The notes below the pieces were generated by a model. That model saw nothing but the letters and a program-made list of their open reading frames with translations. It was not told the DNA's origin and did not search any database. A stretch of 64,000 bases of DNA from Mucilaginibacter sp. GTDB taxonomy: Bacteria > Bacteroidota > Bacteroidia > Sphingobacteriales > Sphingobacteriaceae. Made by a program: the position numbers and the translations under genes. The stretch lies in contig NZ_JANYGH010000065.1 of the NCBI RefSeq assembly GCF_025362475.1, forward strand, positions 124,001-188,000, given 5' to 3'. This document shows positions 43,105 to 52,809 of this stretch, piece by piece (positions within the stretch are counted from its first letter, which is position 1; each line of letters opens with the position of its first letter).

Positions 43105-45489
43105 TTATTTCATCTTCAATTCTTTAATAGCAACCTGCGGCGTCAACGCCTTGTTAACCTTTTCAACGGTGATATCCTTAGCCAGTTTAAAAGATTCTTT
43201 TTCTTCAATCTCTCTTGATGATGAACCAAGTTTTACCTCATATTTACCCTTGTCTGCAATCCAGGCCTCCCTGTCGGTATAAAAAGAAGCAAGATCAGCA
43301 GCCTTGATAATAAAGGTCATGGTTTGCGATTCGCCGGCAGCCAGTAAACGGGTTTTGGCAAATGCCTTTAACTCCTGCTCTGGTTTATCCAGATCCTTTT
43401 TAGGTGCGCCGATGTAAAGCTGTACCACTTCTTTACCTGCAATATCACCTGTGTTTTTAACGGTGATGGTAGCGGTAACGCTCGTCACAAAATCGGTTGA
43501 ACTTAATTTCAGGTCGCTGAATTTAAATTTAGTGTATGATAAGCCATATCCAAATTCATAAGCCGGTTTAATTTTAGCAGCATCGTAATAACGATAACCT
43601 ACATAAATTCCTTCCTCATAAGTAACAGACTCCGGCTTAGGCATAGGCGTTCCTGGGAAATTATTGGCCGATGGAACATCCTTGTACTCCATTGGGAAAG
43701 TTGTAGCCAATTTACCAGATGGATTAACCGTACCGCTCAAAACATCAGCGATAGCATTACCAGCTTCAAGCCCGGGTTGCCATGCCAGCAATATGCCATC
43801 TACCTCATCGCGCCAGCTGGCAACTTCAATAACACCACCAATATTTAATACTACAACTACTTTTTTACCCTTTGCATGAAATGCTGCTGCAACTTCTTTA
43901 ATTAATCCCTTTTCAGCATCATTTAAATAGTAATCGCCTTCCAGTTTTCTGTCGGCACCTTCACCGGCATTCCGGCCAAGGGTTATCAAAGCTATATCAG
44001 CACCATTTGCTTCATCTCCTACTATTCCTTTCACATCCATTTCGGGGATAGGAGCGGGGTGATCAAAGAAGTTTTTAGGCTTAGGCTGTTTTAATTTCAT
44101 ATCAGCCAGGTAAGTGCCGTAGTTTTTTGACAAGGTTTCCTGTAGTTTAAAACCGGCATTGCTTAAACCCTGCATTAAAGAAATAGTATACGCCTTGTTT
44201 ACATCGCCGCTACCTGTACCGCCGGCAATAATATCATAGGAGGTATTACCAAATACCGCTACCCTTTTTGCGGAAAGGATAGGTAAAGCATGGTCGTCAT
44301 TTTTCAATAATACCATACCCTGGGCAGCAGCCTCGCGGGCTACCTTGGCATGTCCGGCCAAATCCGGCGCGTCAGAGTATTTATATTTTGTAAACGACGG
44401 CGATTTAACAATCACATTCAGCATCCGCTCCACGTTGGCATTCAGTTGCGCGATATTTAAAGTACCTTTCTTAACCGCGGCCACAATGTCGTCAGATTGG
44501 CTGGGACTTCCCGGCATAATCAGGTCATTTCCCGCCTTCATTTGTGCTACGGCATCAACGCCACCAAACCAATCCGTCATTACAAAACCTTTAAAGCCCC
44601 ATTCCTTTTTTAACACGGTTGTAAGCAGATCATGCCTTTGTGAAGTAAAAGTGCCGTTAAGTTTATTGTATGACGACATTACCGTCCACGGTTGTGATTT
44701 TTTTACAGCGATCTCGAAGCCTTTCAAATACAACTCGCGCATGGCTCTTTCACTTACAATAGTGTTGATGGAGTTGCGATTAGTTTCCTGGTTATTGGCG
44801 GCATAGTGTTTTATAGATGTACCTACGCCGTTTGATTGTATTCCGCGCACAATGGCCGCGGTCATGTTACCGGCAACCAGTGGATCTTCTGAATAATATT
44901 CAAAATTACGGCCACCCAATGGGTTACGGTGAATGTTTAAACCCGGAGCCAATAAAATATCCACTCCGTATTCGCGCACCTCGTTACCGAAAGCTACACC
45001 CACTTTATTTACCAGTTCGGTGTCCCAGCTGCTGGCTAGCAGAGTTGCAACAGGAAAGGCGGTTGCATAGTATGTTTTTGATTTGTCGCCATCGCGGATG
45101 GGCTCTATACGTAAGCCTGCAGGGCCATCAGATACCGTCATTGATGGGATGCCCAAACGAGGGATGGCATGGGTACGACCGGCAGCACCCGGAACTTTTT
45201 CAGGAATATTATAGGCATCAGGATCAGATGGAGGCAATTTGAAGCCTCCAATATCTATGGCTTCCGGCTTTTTCCCTTTAACCGGCGGTGGCATACCCGG
45301 CATTTTAAAGCCCATGCCTACAACAAGTTTTGATTTTTCTTCCAATGTCATCGCAGCCACTATCTGCTTAACATTATTTGCGCGCAATTGCAGCGGCTGT
45401 TTTTCACTTTGAGCCTGCACCGTGGAGATTAAACTTCCGGTAGCCCACATAATTACAATAGCAACATTAAATCTGTAGCTTATCTTCAT
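43105..45489 (-). CDS. Secreted GH3 beta-glucosidase with FnIII-like C-terminal domain
   Basis: 794 residues, signal peptide 1-26 (STVQAQ). The catalytic (beta/alpha)8 domain holds the KHYAANNQETNRN stretch near residue 228 and the nucleophile Asp in GFVMTDWFGG near 305. The alpha/beta sandwich spans about 390-620, and a fibronectin-III-like domain (VVQLYIGAPKKDLDKPEQELKAF) closes the chain, the classical three-domain beta-glucosidase plan. Between the signal peptide and the barrel is a short Pro/Gly/Met-rich linker. It is the first of a three-gene block with GH3 and esterase on the same strand. Confidence 0.94.
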   Translation of the reverse strand: MKISYRFNVAIVIMWATGSLISTVQAQSEKQPLQLRANNVKQIVAAMTLEEKSKLVVGMGFKMPGMPPPVKGKKPEAIDIGGFKLPPSDPDAYNIPEKVPGAAGRTHAIPRLGIPSMTVSDGPAGLRIEPIRDGDKSKTYYATAFPVATLLASSWDTELVNKVGVAFGNEVREYGVDILLAPGLNIHRNPLGGRNFEYYSEDPLVAGNMTAAIVRGIQSNGVGTSIKHYAANNQETNRNSINTIVSERAMRELYLKGFEIAVKKSQPWTVMSSYNKLNGTFTSQRHDLLTTVLKKEWGFKGFVMTDWFGGVDAVAQMKAGNDLIMPGSPSQSDDIVAAVKKGTLNIAQLNANVERMLNVIVKSPSFTKYKYSDAPDLAGHAKVAREAAAQGMVLLKNDDHALPILSAKRVAVFGNTSYDIIAGGTGSGDVNKAYTISLMQGLSNAGFKLQETLSKNYGTYLADMKLKQPKPKNFFDHPAPIPEMDVKGIVGDEANGADIALITLGRNAGEGADRKLEGDYYLNDAEKGLIKEVAAAFHAKGKKVVVVLNIGGVIEVASWRDEVDGILLAWQPGLEAGNAIADVLSGTVNPSGKLATTFPMEYKDVPSANNFPGTPMPKPESVTYEEGIYVGYRYYDAAKIKPAYEFGYGLSYTKFKFSDLKLSSTDFVTSVTATITVKNTGDIAGKEVVQLYIGAPKKDLDKPEQELKAFAKTRLLAAGESQTMTFIIKAADLASFYTDREAWIADKGKYEVKLGSSSREIEEKESFKLAKDITVEKVNKALTPQVAIKELKMK

Positions 45490-45836
45490 GATTAAAGGTT
45501 AAAAAATTGGTGTGTAATAATTGGCTATAACTTGTTTATTAACAGCAAATAACAACATTGTGTCAATATAACACAATAGTATATATTATCTTTTGCAATT
45601 GCAAGTGTTTGGAAGATTTTTGGATGAAGGACATTTGGAGCAAGGAACAAGGATTTTTGGACGTTCAGACAAAAGACTATCGGACTTTGGAATAAAGGAA
45701 CAAGGAGTAAGGATCTTTTGGATGAAGCATTAAAAATAAAAAAGGCACCTCAGTTGGGTGCCTTTTCATTTAAATCGTTTGTCCGAACATCCTGTCTTTC
45801 AAAAATCCTTGTTCCTTACTCCAAAAGTCCTTGCTC
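45490..45836. other. Intergenic region with two dyads, a terminator and AAGGAACAAGGA repeats
   Basis: Dyads ATTGTGT-N7-ACACAAT (45557-45577) and the palindrome TTGCAATTGCAA (45593-45604) stand upstream of the GH3 gene and may be operators. CAAGGAACAAGGATTTTTGG-type repeats in both orientations lie at about 45639-45730 and 45795-45838, on both sides of the terminator at 45741. No gene is seen. Confidence 0.55.
45741..45766 (-). terminator. Terminator of the ugd-to-ywqE operon
   Basis: AAAGGCACC/GGTGCCTTT stem around a short loop; on the minus strand a run of T follows. It lies about 70 bases after the ywqE stop. Confidence 0.8.
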
Positions 45837-46577
45837 CTAAAAAAGAAGTTTATTCTTCAACGGAGTATCAAACAGAAGCTTTTCTGCGTATGAGCAGCGC
45901 AGGGCATCTTTTAATGCGGAGGCGTGTTTTTCATGGTGCATATCACTTGATATGAAATCGATCATATTATTATCGATAAGCATTTCGGCCAGTTTTTTTA
46001 CCTCTTTTCCATAGTAGCCTGTTAATGATATGGTATTCAATTGCATGCTGCATCCCCAGCCCTGTATGTTTTTGTATTGCTCAAGATCCATATATGGATA
46101 CCTTTCCGGATGGGCTAAGATGGGTTTATAACCCATATCATTCATTTTTTGCAGAACAGGTATAACATTAGGTGGCTGGTTGATAAAAGAAAACTCAAAC
46201 AGCACATAATTATCGCCCATGGTCATTAATTTACCATCAGCGACACGCTGTTCAAATGTTTCATCAAAATAATGCTCTGCAGCTGTTTCAATAGGTATAT
46301 CTATGTTTTCCTTTTTCAACTCCGCTTTCAAGCTTTCAAGGGAACTTGCAATTGTTTCCGGCGTGTTCCTGTAAAAATCGATCATCACGTGGGGGGTGGC
46401 AATAATCTTTTTTATACCCAGATCCATCATCTTACGGATAAGTATAACGGAATCCTGTGGTGTTTTTGCGCCATCGTCTATTCCGGGCAAAACATGTGAA
46501 TGCATATCAACCATGATAGAATCATAATTGAAATCTACTTCTTTTCTCTCTTTTTTCTTTTTAAATAACCCAAACAT
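45837..46577 (-). CDS. ywqE: YwqE/CpsB-type tyrosine-protein phosphatase (PHP fold)
   Basis: 246-residue metal-dependent phosphatase of the PHP superfamily. Metal-binding motifs are seen: DMHSHVLPGIDDGAK near residue 24, IIATPHV near 60, AAEHYFDE near 100, LAHPERYPYM near 155 and SSDMHHE near 212. Such enzymes dephosphorylate bacterial tyrosine kinases that steer capsule or EPS chain length. It is 2 bases after rfbB, last in a nucleotide-sugar operon, which fits control of polysaccharide export. No BY-kinase gene is in the window. Confidence 0.92.
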   Translation of the reverse strand: MFGLFKKKKERKEVDFNYDSIMVDMHSHVLPGIDDGAKTPQDSVILIRKMMDLGIKKIIATPHVMIDFYRNTPETIASSLESLKAELKKENIDIPIETAAEHYFDETFEQRVADGKLMTMGDNYVLFEFSFINQPPNVIPVLQKMNDMGYKPILAHPERYPYMDLEQYKNIQGWGCSMQLNTISLTGYYGKEVKKLAEMLIDNNMIDFISSDMHHEKHASALKDALRCSYAEKLLFDTPLKNKLLF

Positions 46578-46579
46578 AG

Positions 46580-47632
46580 TTACCGGTTAGTATACTGCCC
46601 TTTATAATATTGCTGGTAGTTACCTGATGTAACATTTTGCAGCCACTCCTCATTGGCGAGGTACCAATCTACGGTTTTTTCCAATCCCTCTTCAAAAGTT
46701 ATTGTTGGAACCCAGCCCAGGTCATTCTTCAATTTTGATGAATCAATGGCATAACGCATATCATGTCCGGCCCTGTCTGTTACATAGGTAATTAGTTTTG
46801 CAGAATCACCCGCTTCCCTGCCCAGTTTATTATCCAGGATAGTACACAGTAAGTTGATCAGGTCGATATTTTTCCATTCATTGTGGCCGCCTATGTTATA
46901 TGTTTCTCCGGCTTTTGCCTGATGAAAAATTACATCTATCGCCCTTGCATGGTCCTCTACCCAAAGCCAATCGCGAATGTTCTCGCCCTTTCCATAAACA
47001 GGAACTGGCTTGCTTTGTTTGATATTGTTGATGGCCAGCGGAATCAGCTTCTCCGGAAAATGAAAAGACCCGTAGTTATTTGAGCAATTTGATATCACCG
47101 TATTGAGCCCGTAAGTATCCTGGTAAGCCCTCACAAAATGATCAGAACTGGCCTTTGATGCTGAGTATGGCGAATGCGGATCATATGCTGTTTCCTCTGT
47201 AAACATTCCATCTTCGCCCAATGTGCCATAAACCTCATCTGTTGATACATGGTAAAAACGGGTTTGATCGTAGCGTCCTTTCCAGCTTTCGCGGGCAACA
47301 TTCAGCAGGTTAACGGTTCCTACTACATTGGTCATCACAAACTCCAGCGGATTGGTAATCGATCTATCCACATGCGATTCTGCCGCAAGGTGAATCACGG
47401 CATCTGGCTTTTCTGTTTCGAAAAGATTATTTATAAATTCAAGATCAACAATATCCCCCTTTACAAATCTGTAGTTAGGTTCATTCTCAATATCTCTTAA
47501 GTTTTCGAGGTTACCCGCGTATGTTAATTTATCTAAATTAATAATGGTATAGTTTGGGTAGGTTTTAACAAACCGGCGCACCACATGCGAGCCTATAAAA
47601 CCGGCTCCACCCGTAATAATGATCTTTTGCAT
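46580..47632 (-). CDS. rfbB: dTDP-glucose 4,6-dehydratase
   Basis: 350-residue extended SDR that makes dTDP-4-keto-6-deoxyglucose, precursor of dTDP-rhamnose and related sugars. NAD loop GGAGFIGSHVVRRF near residue 7, the Thr-Asp-Glu triad STDEVYG near 135, and YSASKASSDHFV with the YxxxK pair near 160. The rest of the rml pathway (A, C, D) is not in this window. It lies 15 bases after galE. Confidence 0.95.
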   Translation of the reverse strand: MQKIIITGGAGFIGSHVVRRFVKTYPNYTIINLDKLTYAGNLENLRDIENEPNYRFVKGDIVDLEFINNLFETEKPDAVIHLAAESHVDRSITNPLEFVMTNVVGTVNLLNVARESWKGRYDQTRFYHVSTDEVYGTLGEDGMFTEETAYDPHSPYSASKASSDHFVRAYQDTYGLNTVISNCSNNYGSFHFPEKLIPLAINNIKQSKPVPVYGKGENIRDWLWVEDHARAIDVIFHQAKAGETYNIGGHNEWKNIDLINLLCTILDNKLGREAGDSAKLITYVTDRAGHDMRYAIDSSKLKNDLGWVPTITFEEGLEKTVDWYLANEEWLQNVTSGNYQQYYKGQYTNR

Positions 47633-47647
47633 TAGTTGAATTTTAAT

Positions 47648-48670
47648 TTATAACGGATTTTGAGATATGTATTTTTCCCATTCCCAGGCAGATGACATCA
47701 TGGTTTCAATCCCCAACTCTGTCTTCCAGCCTAATTTATTGGCAGATTTGGTTACATCACCCCAAACCTTCTCCACATCGCCGGCACGGCGGGGGCCAAC
47801 TTCGTAATTTACTTTTACACCGGTAGCGCGCTCAAAAGCCTTTATAACACCCAACACGGTATTGCCCTGGCCTGTACCTATATTAAATACATCGTAGCTT
47901 TGATCTTCTTTTTTCTCCAACAACCTTAGCGCCGCCACGTGAGCTTTAGCTAAGTCAACCACGTGGATATAGTCGCGTACACAGCTGCCATCGGGGGTAT
48001 CGTAATCATTACCAAAAACAGTTAGTTTTTGGCGTTTGCCAATGGCCGTTTGCGTGATAAATGGTACCAGGTTTTGAGGTACGCCAATTGGCAACTCGCC
48101 TATAAGCGCAGTTTCATGAGCGCCCACGGGGTTAAAATACCTTAGTGATACAACTTTATAGCTGCTTGTACCAGACGCAATCATGTCTTTCAGTATTTCC
48201 TCGGCAATTTGCTTTGTGTTGCCATAAGGCGATTGGGCCGGTTGCACAGGGGCTTCTTCATTTACCGGCAAATGCTCTGGCTGCCCGTAAACGGTACAGC
48301 TTGATGAAAACACAAAATTTAATGGCTTGCCATAATATGCTTCCAATAAATTGATGAGTGAATAAAAATTATTACGATAGTATTTGAGCGGTTTTTGCAC
48401 CGATTCGCCTACCGCTTTAAAAGCAGCGAAATGAATGATACCTGCAACATCAGGCTCGGCAATAGTCAAAGCCTTTACACTGGCCTCATCACAAAGATCG
48501 AGTTTGTGAAAAACCGGTTTGTAGCCAATGATTTTGGCCAGCTGATCTAAAATCTTAGGGTCAGAGTTGGAAAGATCGTCAACAATAACAGGTTCATAAC
48601 CTGCATTTACTAATTCAACAACGGTGTGGGAGCCTATAAAACCCAGGCCGCCTGTTACTAATATCTTCAT
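47648..48670 (-). CDS. galE: UDP-glucose 4-epimerase
   Basis: 340-residue extended SDR interconverting UDP-glucose and UDP-galactose. NAD loop GGLGFIGSHTVVEL near residue 7, SSSCTVYG near 122, and the catalytic YGNTK near 149. Length and motifs are typical of GalE. It is third in the operon after ugd and uxs, so it probably serves polysaccharide synthesis more than galactose use. Confidence 0.95.
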   Translation of the reverse strand: MKILVTGGLGFIGSHTVVELVNAGYEPVIVDDLSNSDPKILDQLAKIIGYKPVFHKLDLCDEASVKALTIAEPDVAGIIHFAAFKAVGESVQKPLKYYRNNFYSLINLLEAYYGKPLNFVFSSSCTVYGQPEHLPVNEEAPVQPAQSPYGNTKQIAEEILKDMIASGTSSYKVVSLRYFNPVGAHETALIGELPIGVPQNLVPFITQTAIGKRQKLTVFGNDYDTPDGSCVRDYIHVVDLAKAHVAALRLLEKKEDQSYDVFNIGTGQGNTVLGVIKAFERATGVKVNYEVGPRRAGDVEKVWGDVTKSANKLGWKTELGIETMMSSAWEWEKYISQNPL

Positions 48671-48716
48671 TTATGGTGCATGTATTAAAGCTATTCCTTT
48701 AACAGGAATAAGGTTG

Positions 48717-49700
48717 CTATTTATTATAGTACGTAAAATCCTTGTGGTTTATTTCTGTTGCAGGTAATGATTTAAAGTAATCCAATGTGATCTTTAAGCC
48801 CTCGCTCCTGGAAACCTTTGGTTCCCAGCCCAATATAGCCTTTGCCTTGGTAATATCCGGACGGCGCTGTTTTGGATCATCTGTTGGTAATGGCAGGCTA
48901 ATAAGTTTTTGATCGGTGCCTGTTAGCTTGATGATTTCCTCACCAAACTGCCTGATGGTTATTTCATCAGGATTACCGATGTTCATCGGCTGGGCATAAT
49001 CACTATGTAAAAGCCTGTAAATACCTTCTACAAGGTCATCAACATAACAAAATGAACGGGTTTGTGAGCCATCGCCAAACATGGTTAATGATTCGCCCCT
49101 TAAAGCCTGGCCAATAAAGGCTGGCAATACGCGGCCGTCATTCAATCGCATACGCGGCCCGTAGGTGTTAAATATCCGTATGATACGTGTCTCTAAACCG
49201 TGAAAGGTATGATAAGCCATGGTTATTGCTTCCTGGAAACGCTTGGCTTCGTCATATACCCCGCGTGGGCCAACCGGATTTACATTGCCCCAGTATTCCT
49301 CTGGTTGTGGGTTAACGTTTGGATCTCCGTATACTTCTGATGTGGAAGCGATAAGCATCCTTGCTCCTTTTGAGCGGGCCAAACCTAGCAAATTATGCGT
49401 ACCTAATGAGCCTACTTTTAGGGTTTGGATAGGAATCTTTAAATAATCAATCGGGCTTGCCGGCGATGCAAAGTGAAGTATGTAGTGAAGTTCGCCGGGA
49501 ACAAATACAAAGGTGGAAACATCATGGTTATAAAACTCAAAATTCTCCAGCTTAAAAAGGTGTTGAATGTTGCGCAAATCACCTGTTATCAGGTTATCCA
49601 TTCCAATTACATGGTAACCTTCTTTAATAAACCTGTCGCAAAGGTGCGAGCCTAAAAATCCGGCGGCTCCGGTAATTAATATTCTTTTACGGTTTGTCAT
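48717..49700 (-). CDS. uxs: UDP-glucuronate decarboxylase (UDP-xylose synthase)
   Basis: 327-residue extended SDR that oxidises, decarboxylates and reduces UDP-glucuronate to UDP-xylose. NAD loop TGAAGFLGSHLCDRF near residue 8, STSEVYGDP near 118 and the catalytic YDEAK near 148, with the UXS-type ARIFNTYGPRM-like stretch IRIFNTYGPRM near 178. Its ATG shares one base with the stop of ugd, whose product supplies its substrate, so the two steps are translationally coupled. Confidence 0.93.
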   Translation of the reverse strand: MTNRKRILITGAAGFLGSHLCDRFIKEGYHVIGMDNLITGDLRNIQHLFKLENFEFYNHDVSTFVFVPGELHYILHFASPASPIDYLKIPIQTLKVGSLGTHNLLGLARSKGARMLIASTSEVYGDPNVNPQPEEYWGNVNPVGPRGVYDEAKRFQEAITMAYHTFHGLETRIIRIFNTYGPRMRLNDGRVLPAFIGQALRGESLTMFGDGSQTRSFCYVDDLVEGIYRLLHSDYAQPMNIGNPDEITIRQFGEEIIKLTGTDQKLISLPLPTDDPKQRRPDITKAKAILGWEPKVSRSEGLKITLDYFKSLPATEINHKDFTYYNK

Positions 49701-51013
49701 TAACTTATTACTTTACGTCCGATACTATTATAATAAAACCCATGGTCTTTCATCCTGTCAAGATCGTAAAGATTACGACCATCAAATATAACAGGAGCAT
49801 TTAACTTTTCTTTCATGAAATCAAAATCAGGGGTGCGGAAAACCGGCCACTCTGTTACAATCAGCAAAGCATCCGCACTGTCAAGCGCGCTGTACCTGTC
49901 TGCAGCATATTCAATTTTATCGCCAAGTAATTTCTTAACGTTTGGCATTCCTTCCGGGTCGTAAGCAATTACGGATGCGCCGGCAGCCAAAAGTTCATCA
50001 ATGATGTATAAGGCAGGTGCTTCACGAATATCGTCGGTTTCTGGTTTAAATGCAAGGCCCCAAAGCGCAAATCTCTTGTCTTTTAAGCCGTCCTCTCCAT
50101 AATAGTCCCGCAGTTTAACTACCAACCGCTTCTTTTGCGTTTCGTTAACTTCCATCACCGAGTTCAGGATCTTAAATTCGTAATTATTTTCCCCGGCCGA
50201 TTTTGCAAGCGCCTGCACATCTTTAGGGAAACAACTCCCGCCGTAACCAACACCCGGAAACAGGAAACGCTTGCCTATACGGGCATCGGCTCCCACGCCT
50301 TTACGCACCATATCCACATCTGCGCCAACCAGCTCGCACATATTGGCAATCTCGTTCATAAAAGTGATTTTGGTGGCAAGAAATGAATTGGCCGCATATT
50401 TTGTAAGCTCGGATGAGCGCTCATCCATATAAAGGATTGGGTTACCCTGGCGTACATAAGGCGCATAAAGATCGCCCATAATCACCCGCGCTTTTTCATC
50501 CATAGTACCAATAACAACCCTGTCTGGTTTCATAAAATCCTCAACGGCCACACCTTCCCGTAAAAATTCGGGGTTTGATACTACCGCAAAGGGAATATCG
50601 GTATTGGCTTTCATTATCGCTGTAACCTTATCCGCGGTACCAACCGGTACGGTTGATTTGGTAACGATAACCTTATACTCGGTAATTAACTTTGCTATAT
50701 CTTTCGCGGCGCCAAGCACGTAACTCAGGTCGGCAGAGCCATCGGCACCCGGAGGCGTTGGCAATGCCAAAAATATAACCTTTGCAGGACCTATCGCTTC
50801 GGCAAGGTTGGTGGTAAATGTTAATCTCTCCTGTTTTATATTGCGATGAAATAACAGGTCAAGGCCCGGTTCATAAATAGGCATTTGACCAGCACGCATC
50901 TTATTAACTTTTTCTTCAACTATATCTACGCAGGCTACCTCGTTCCCGGTTTCAGCTAAGCACGTTCCGGTTACCAAACCAACATAGCCGGTACCAATTA
51001 CAGCTATTTTCAT
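49700..51013 (-). CDS. ugd: UDP-glucose 6-dehydrogenase
   Basis: 437-residue NAD-dependent enzyme that oxidises UDP-glucose twice to UDP-glucuronate. The coenzyme loop IGTGYVGLVTGTCLAETG lies at the N-terminus, ALPTPPG near residue 87, and the catalytic Cys in GVGYGGSCFPKD near 258. It is the first gene of the five-gene nucleotide-sugar operon (ugd-uxs-galE-rfbB-ywqE). A hairpin with 9-bp arms lies about 30-60 bases upstream of its start. Confidence 0.96.
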   Translation of the reverse strand: MKIAVIGTGYVGLVTGTCLAETGNEVACVDIVEEKVNKMRAGQMPIYEPGLDLLFHRNIKQERLTFTTNLAEAIGPAKVIFLALPTPPGADGSADLSYVLGAAKDIAKLITEYKVIVTKSTVPVGTADKVTAIMKANTDIPFAVVSNPEFLREGVAVEDFMKPDRVVIGTMDEKARVIMGDLYAPYVRQGNPILYMDERSSELTKYAANSFLATKITFMNEIANMCELVGADVDMVRKGVGADARIGKRFLFPGVGYGGSCFPKDVQALAKSAGENNYEFKILNSVMEVNETQKKRLVVKLRDYYGEDGLKDKRFALWGLAFKPETDDIREAPALYIIDELLAAGASVIAYDPEGMPNVKKLLGDKIEYAADRYSALDSADALLIVTEWPVFRTPDFDFMKEKLNAPVIFDGRNLYDLDRMKDHGFYYNSIGRKVIS

Positions 51014-51043
51014 TGTTTATATTGTTTTAAGTGTTTAAGTTCT

Positions 51044-51072
51044 AAATCCCGCATTAATTTAAAGCGGGATTT
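51044..51072. repeat. Hairpin upstream of ugd
   Basis: AAATCCCGC and GCGGGATTT form a perfect 9-bp stem with an 11-base loop. It stands between ugd and the divergent kdtA. It might be a leader structure of the ugd operon or a weak terminator; there is no T run on the minus strand. Confidence 0.4.
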
Positions 51073-51152
51073 AAGCCCCACGTTTTTACTACTACAGTAA
51101 TTAATAATTGTTACTACTTTTAACCCCGGCTAAGATAACGAACATAATTAAA

Positions 51153-52376
51153 ATGGTGTTATTATATAATATTGGGTTAAGGTTATATTTTGTTGCCATA
51201 TATATAGTGGCGTTTTTTAATAAAAAAGCCAGCCAGTGGATAAATGGGAGAAAAGACCAAAATCTTTTACGTATAAATAGTTGTATTTGGTTTCATTTTG
51301 CGTCACTCGGCGAATTTGAACAGGGGAGGCCCATTTTAGAAGCGTTGAGAACCCTCCATCCCGATAAAAAAATCGTGGTCAGTTTTTTTTCACCGTCGGG
51401 ATATGAGATCAGGAAAAATACCCCCCTTGCCGATTTTGTGTATTATCTGCCTTTAGATACGGCTGCAAATGCCGCTCAATTTATCGATACCATACAGCCC
51501 GAAATGGCTGTTTTTACCAAATATGAATATTGGTACCACTACTTTAACGAGCTGCACAAACACCAGGTGCCATTGTATATCATATCGGGAATTTTTAGGC
51601 CAAAGCAAATATTTTTTAAGTGGTTCGGTAGCTTTTCCCGTAAAACATTGAGCTTTGTAACTCACTTTTTTTTACAGGATGAAGCATCAAAGCTGCTGTT
51701 ACAAAACATTGGCTTTACCAATGTAACCGTAAGCGGCGATACCCGTTTTGATAGGGTTTGGGCTAACGCGCAGCAGCAAAAAGAGATAGCAGGCATTGCT
51801 CAATTTGTCAATGGTAAAAAAGTTTTTGTTGCCGGCAGTACCTGGCCACAGGATGAAGAATTACTGGCCGCGCTACCCGCATTATACCCGGATTGGAAAT
51901 TCATTTTTGCTCCACATGAAATTGGGGAAGAACGAATAAATAACCTTATCTGTTTATTACCCAAAGGCTCGGCAATAAAATACTCCGGGTTAATTCAAAA
52001 AGAGGAACACTCCGCTCAGCACTCATCATATACCACTCTGGTCATTGATAATATTGGTATGCTGTCTTCTTTATATGCGTACGGTGATCTTGCCTATATT
52101 GGCGGTGGTTTTGGTGCCGGCATTCATAACACCTTAGAGGCGGCTGCATTTGGCCTGCCGGTAATATTTGGCCCTAATTACCAAAAATTTAACGAGGCAA
52201 GGGAATTAATAGCCTTAAAGGCCGGGTTTAGCGTCAACGATGCCGCACAGCTGAAAGGTATTGTTGATACCCTTGCTACCGATGAAGCTTTTTATAGTAT
52301 TACCAGTAAAAAGGCCGCGACGTATGTAAAAGAACATACCGGGGCTACAGATAGCATCATGACTCAGATTGGTTAA
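51153..52376 (+). CDS. kdtA: 3-deoxy-D-manno-octulosonic acid (Kdo) transferase
   Basis: Inner-membrane GT30 glycosyltransferase that adds Kdo to lipid A precursor. 407 residues from ATG 51153. One N-terminal hydrophobic helix (about 2-24) anchors it; the acceptor domain has FHFASLGEFEQGRPILEAL near residue 45, with the presumed base Glu, and the C-terminal GT-B half has AYIGGGFGAGIHNTLEAAAFGLPVIFGP style sequence near 315. A frame open from 51108 is rejected because MVLLYNIGLRLY is the family-like start. Confidence 0.94.
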   Translation: MVLLYNIGLRLYFVAIYIVAFFNKKASQWINGRKDQNLLRINSCIWFHFASLGEFEQGRPILEALRTLHPDKKIVVSFFSPSGYEIRKNTPLADFVYYLPLDTAANAAQFIDTIQPEMAVFTKYEYWYHYFNELHKHQVPLYIISGIFRPKQIFFKWFGSFSRKTLSFVTHFFLQDEASKLLLQNIGFTNVTVSGDTRFDRVWANAQQQKEIAGIAQFVNGKKVFVAGSTWPQDEELLAALPALYPDWKFIFAPHEIGEERINNLICLLPKGSAIKYSGLIQKEEHSAQHSSYTTLVIDNIGMLSSLYAYGDLAYIGGGFGAGIHNTLEAAAFGLPVIFGPNYQKFNEARELIALKAGFSVNDAAQLKGIVDTLATDEAFYSITSKKAATYVKEHTGATDSIMTQIG

Positions 52377-52394
52377 TACCAGGAAGATGGCCTG

Positions 52395-52805
52395 TTAGTA
52401 CGATTTGCCCATATATGATTGCAGTAATATCACCGCCGATATGGTATCAACCAGCTCCTTATTCTGCCGGCCCTTTTTATTCATCCCGCTTTGCGCAATA
52501 ACCGCCGAAGCCATTTTTGAAGTAAAACGCTCATCCAGCATTTCGACAGGAATCTCCGGAAAAGTTTTTTTTAGCAGTCCCACAAAGCCTTTTACATGAA
52601 TAGCCGATTGTGACGGCGTGTTATCCATCTGTTTTGGTTCGCCTACAATGAAACGCTCAACCTGCTCTGTTTTAAAATACGTTTTCAGGTAATCAACTAT
52701 ATACATTGGATGTACCGTATCCAACCCGGTGGCGATGATCTGCAAAGGATCGGTAACCGCAATGCCAATACGCTTAGTGCCGTAATCAAAAGCCATTATT
52801 CTCAT
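52395..52805 (-). CDS. ruvX: RuvX/YqgF-family putative Holliday-junction resolvase or RNase
   Basis: 136-residue RNase H-fold nuclease, linked in other bacteria to junction resolution or 16S rRNA 5' maturation. The metal-site start MAFDYGTKRIGIAVTDP, the second acidic site in FIVGEPKQMD and the final Asp in ELVDTISAVILLQSY are intact, and MLDERFTSKMA is typical. TATCTTTG on the minus strand ends 4 bases before its ATG, so its mRNA may be leaderless. Confidence 0.92.
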   Translation of the reverse strand: MRIMAFDYGTKRIGIAVTDPLQIIATGLDTVHPMYIVDYLKTYFKTEQVERFIVGEPKQMDNTPSQSAIHVKGFVGLLKKTFPEIPVEMLDERFTSKMASAVIAQSGMNKKGRQNKELVDTISAVILLQSYMGKSY

Positions 52806-52809
52806 TTGG

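Noticed and set aside
44345..45242. Long frames antisense to the GH3 gene
   Set aside because: Shadows of a conserved enzyme gene.
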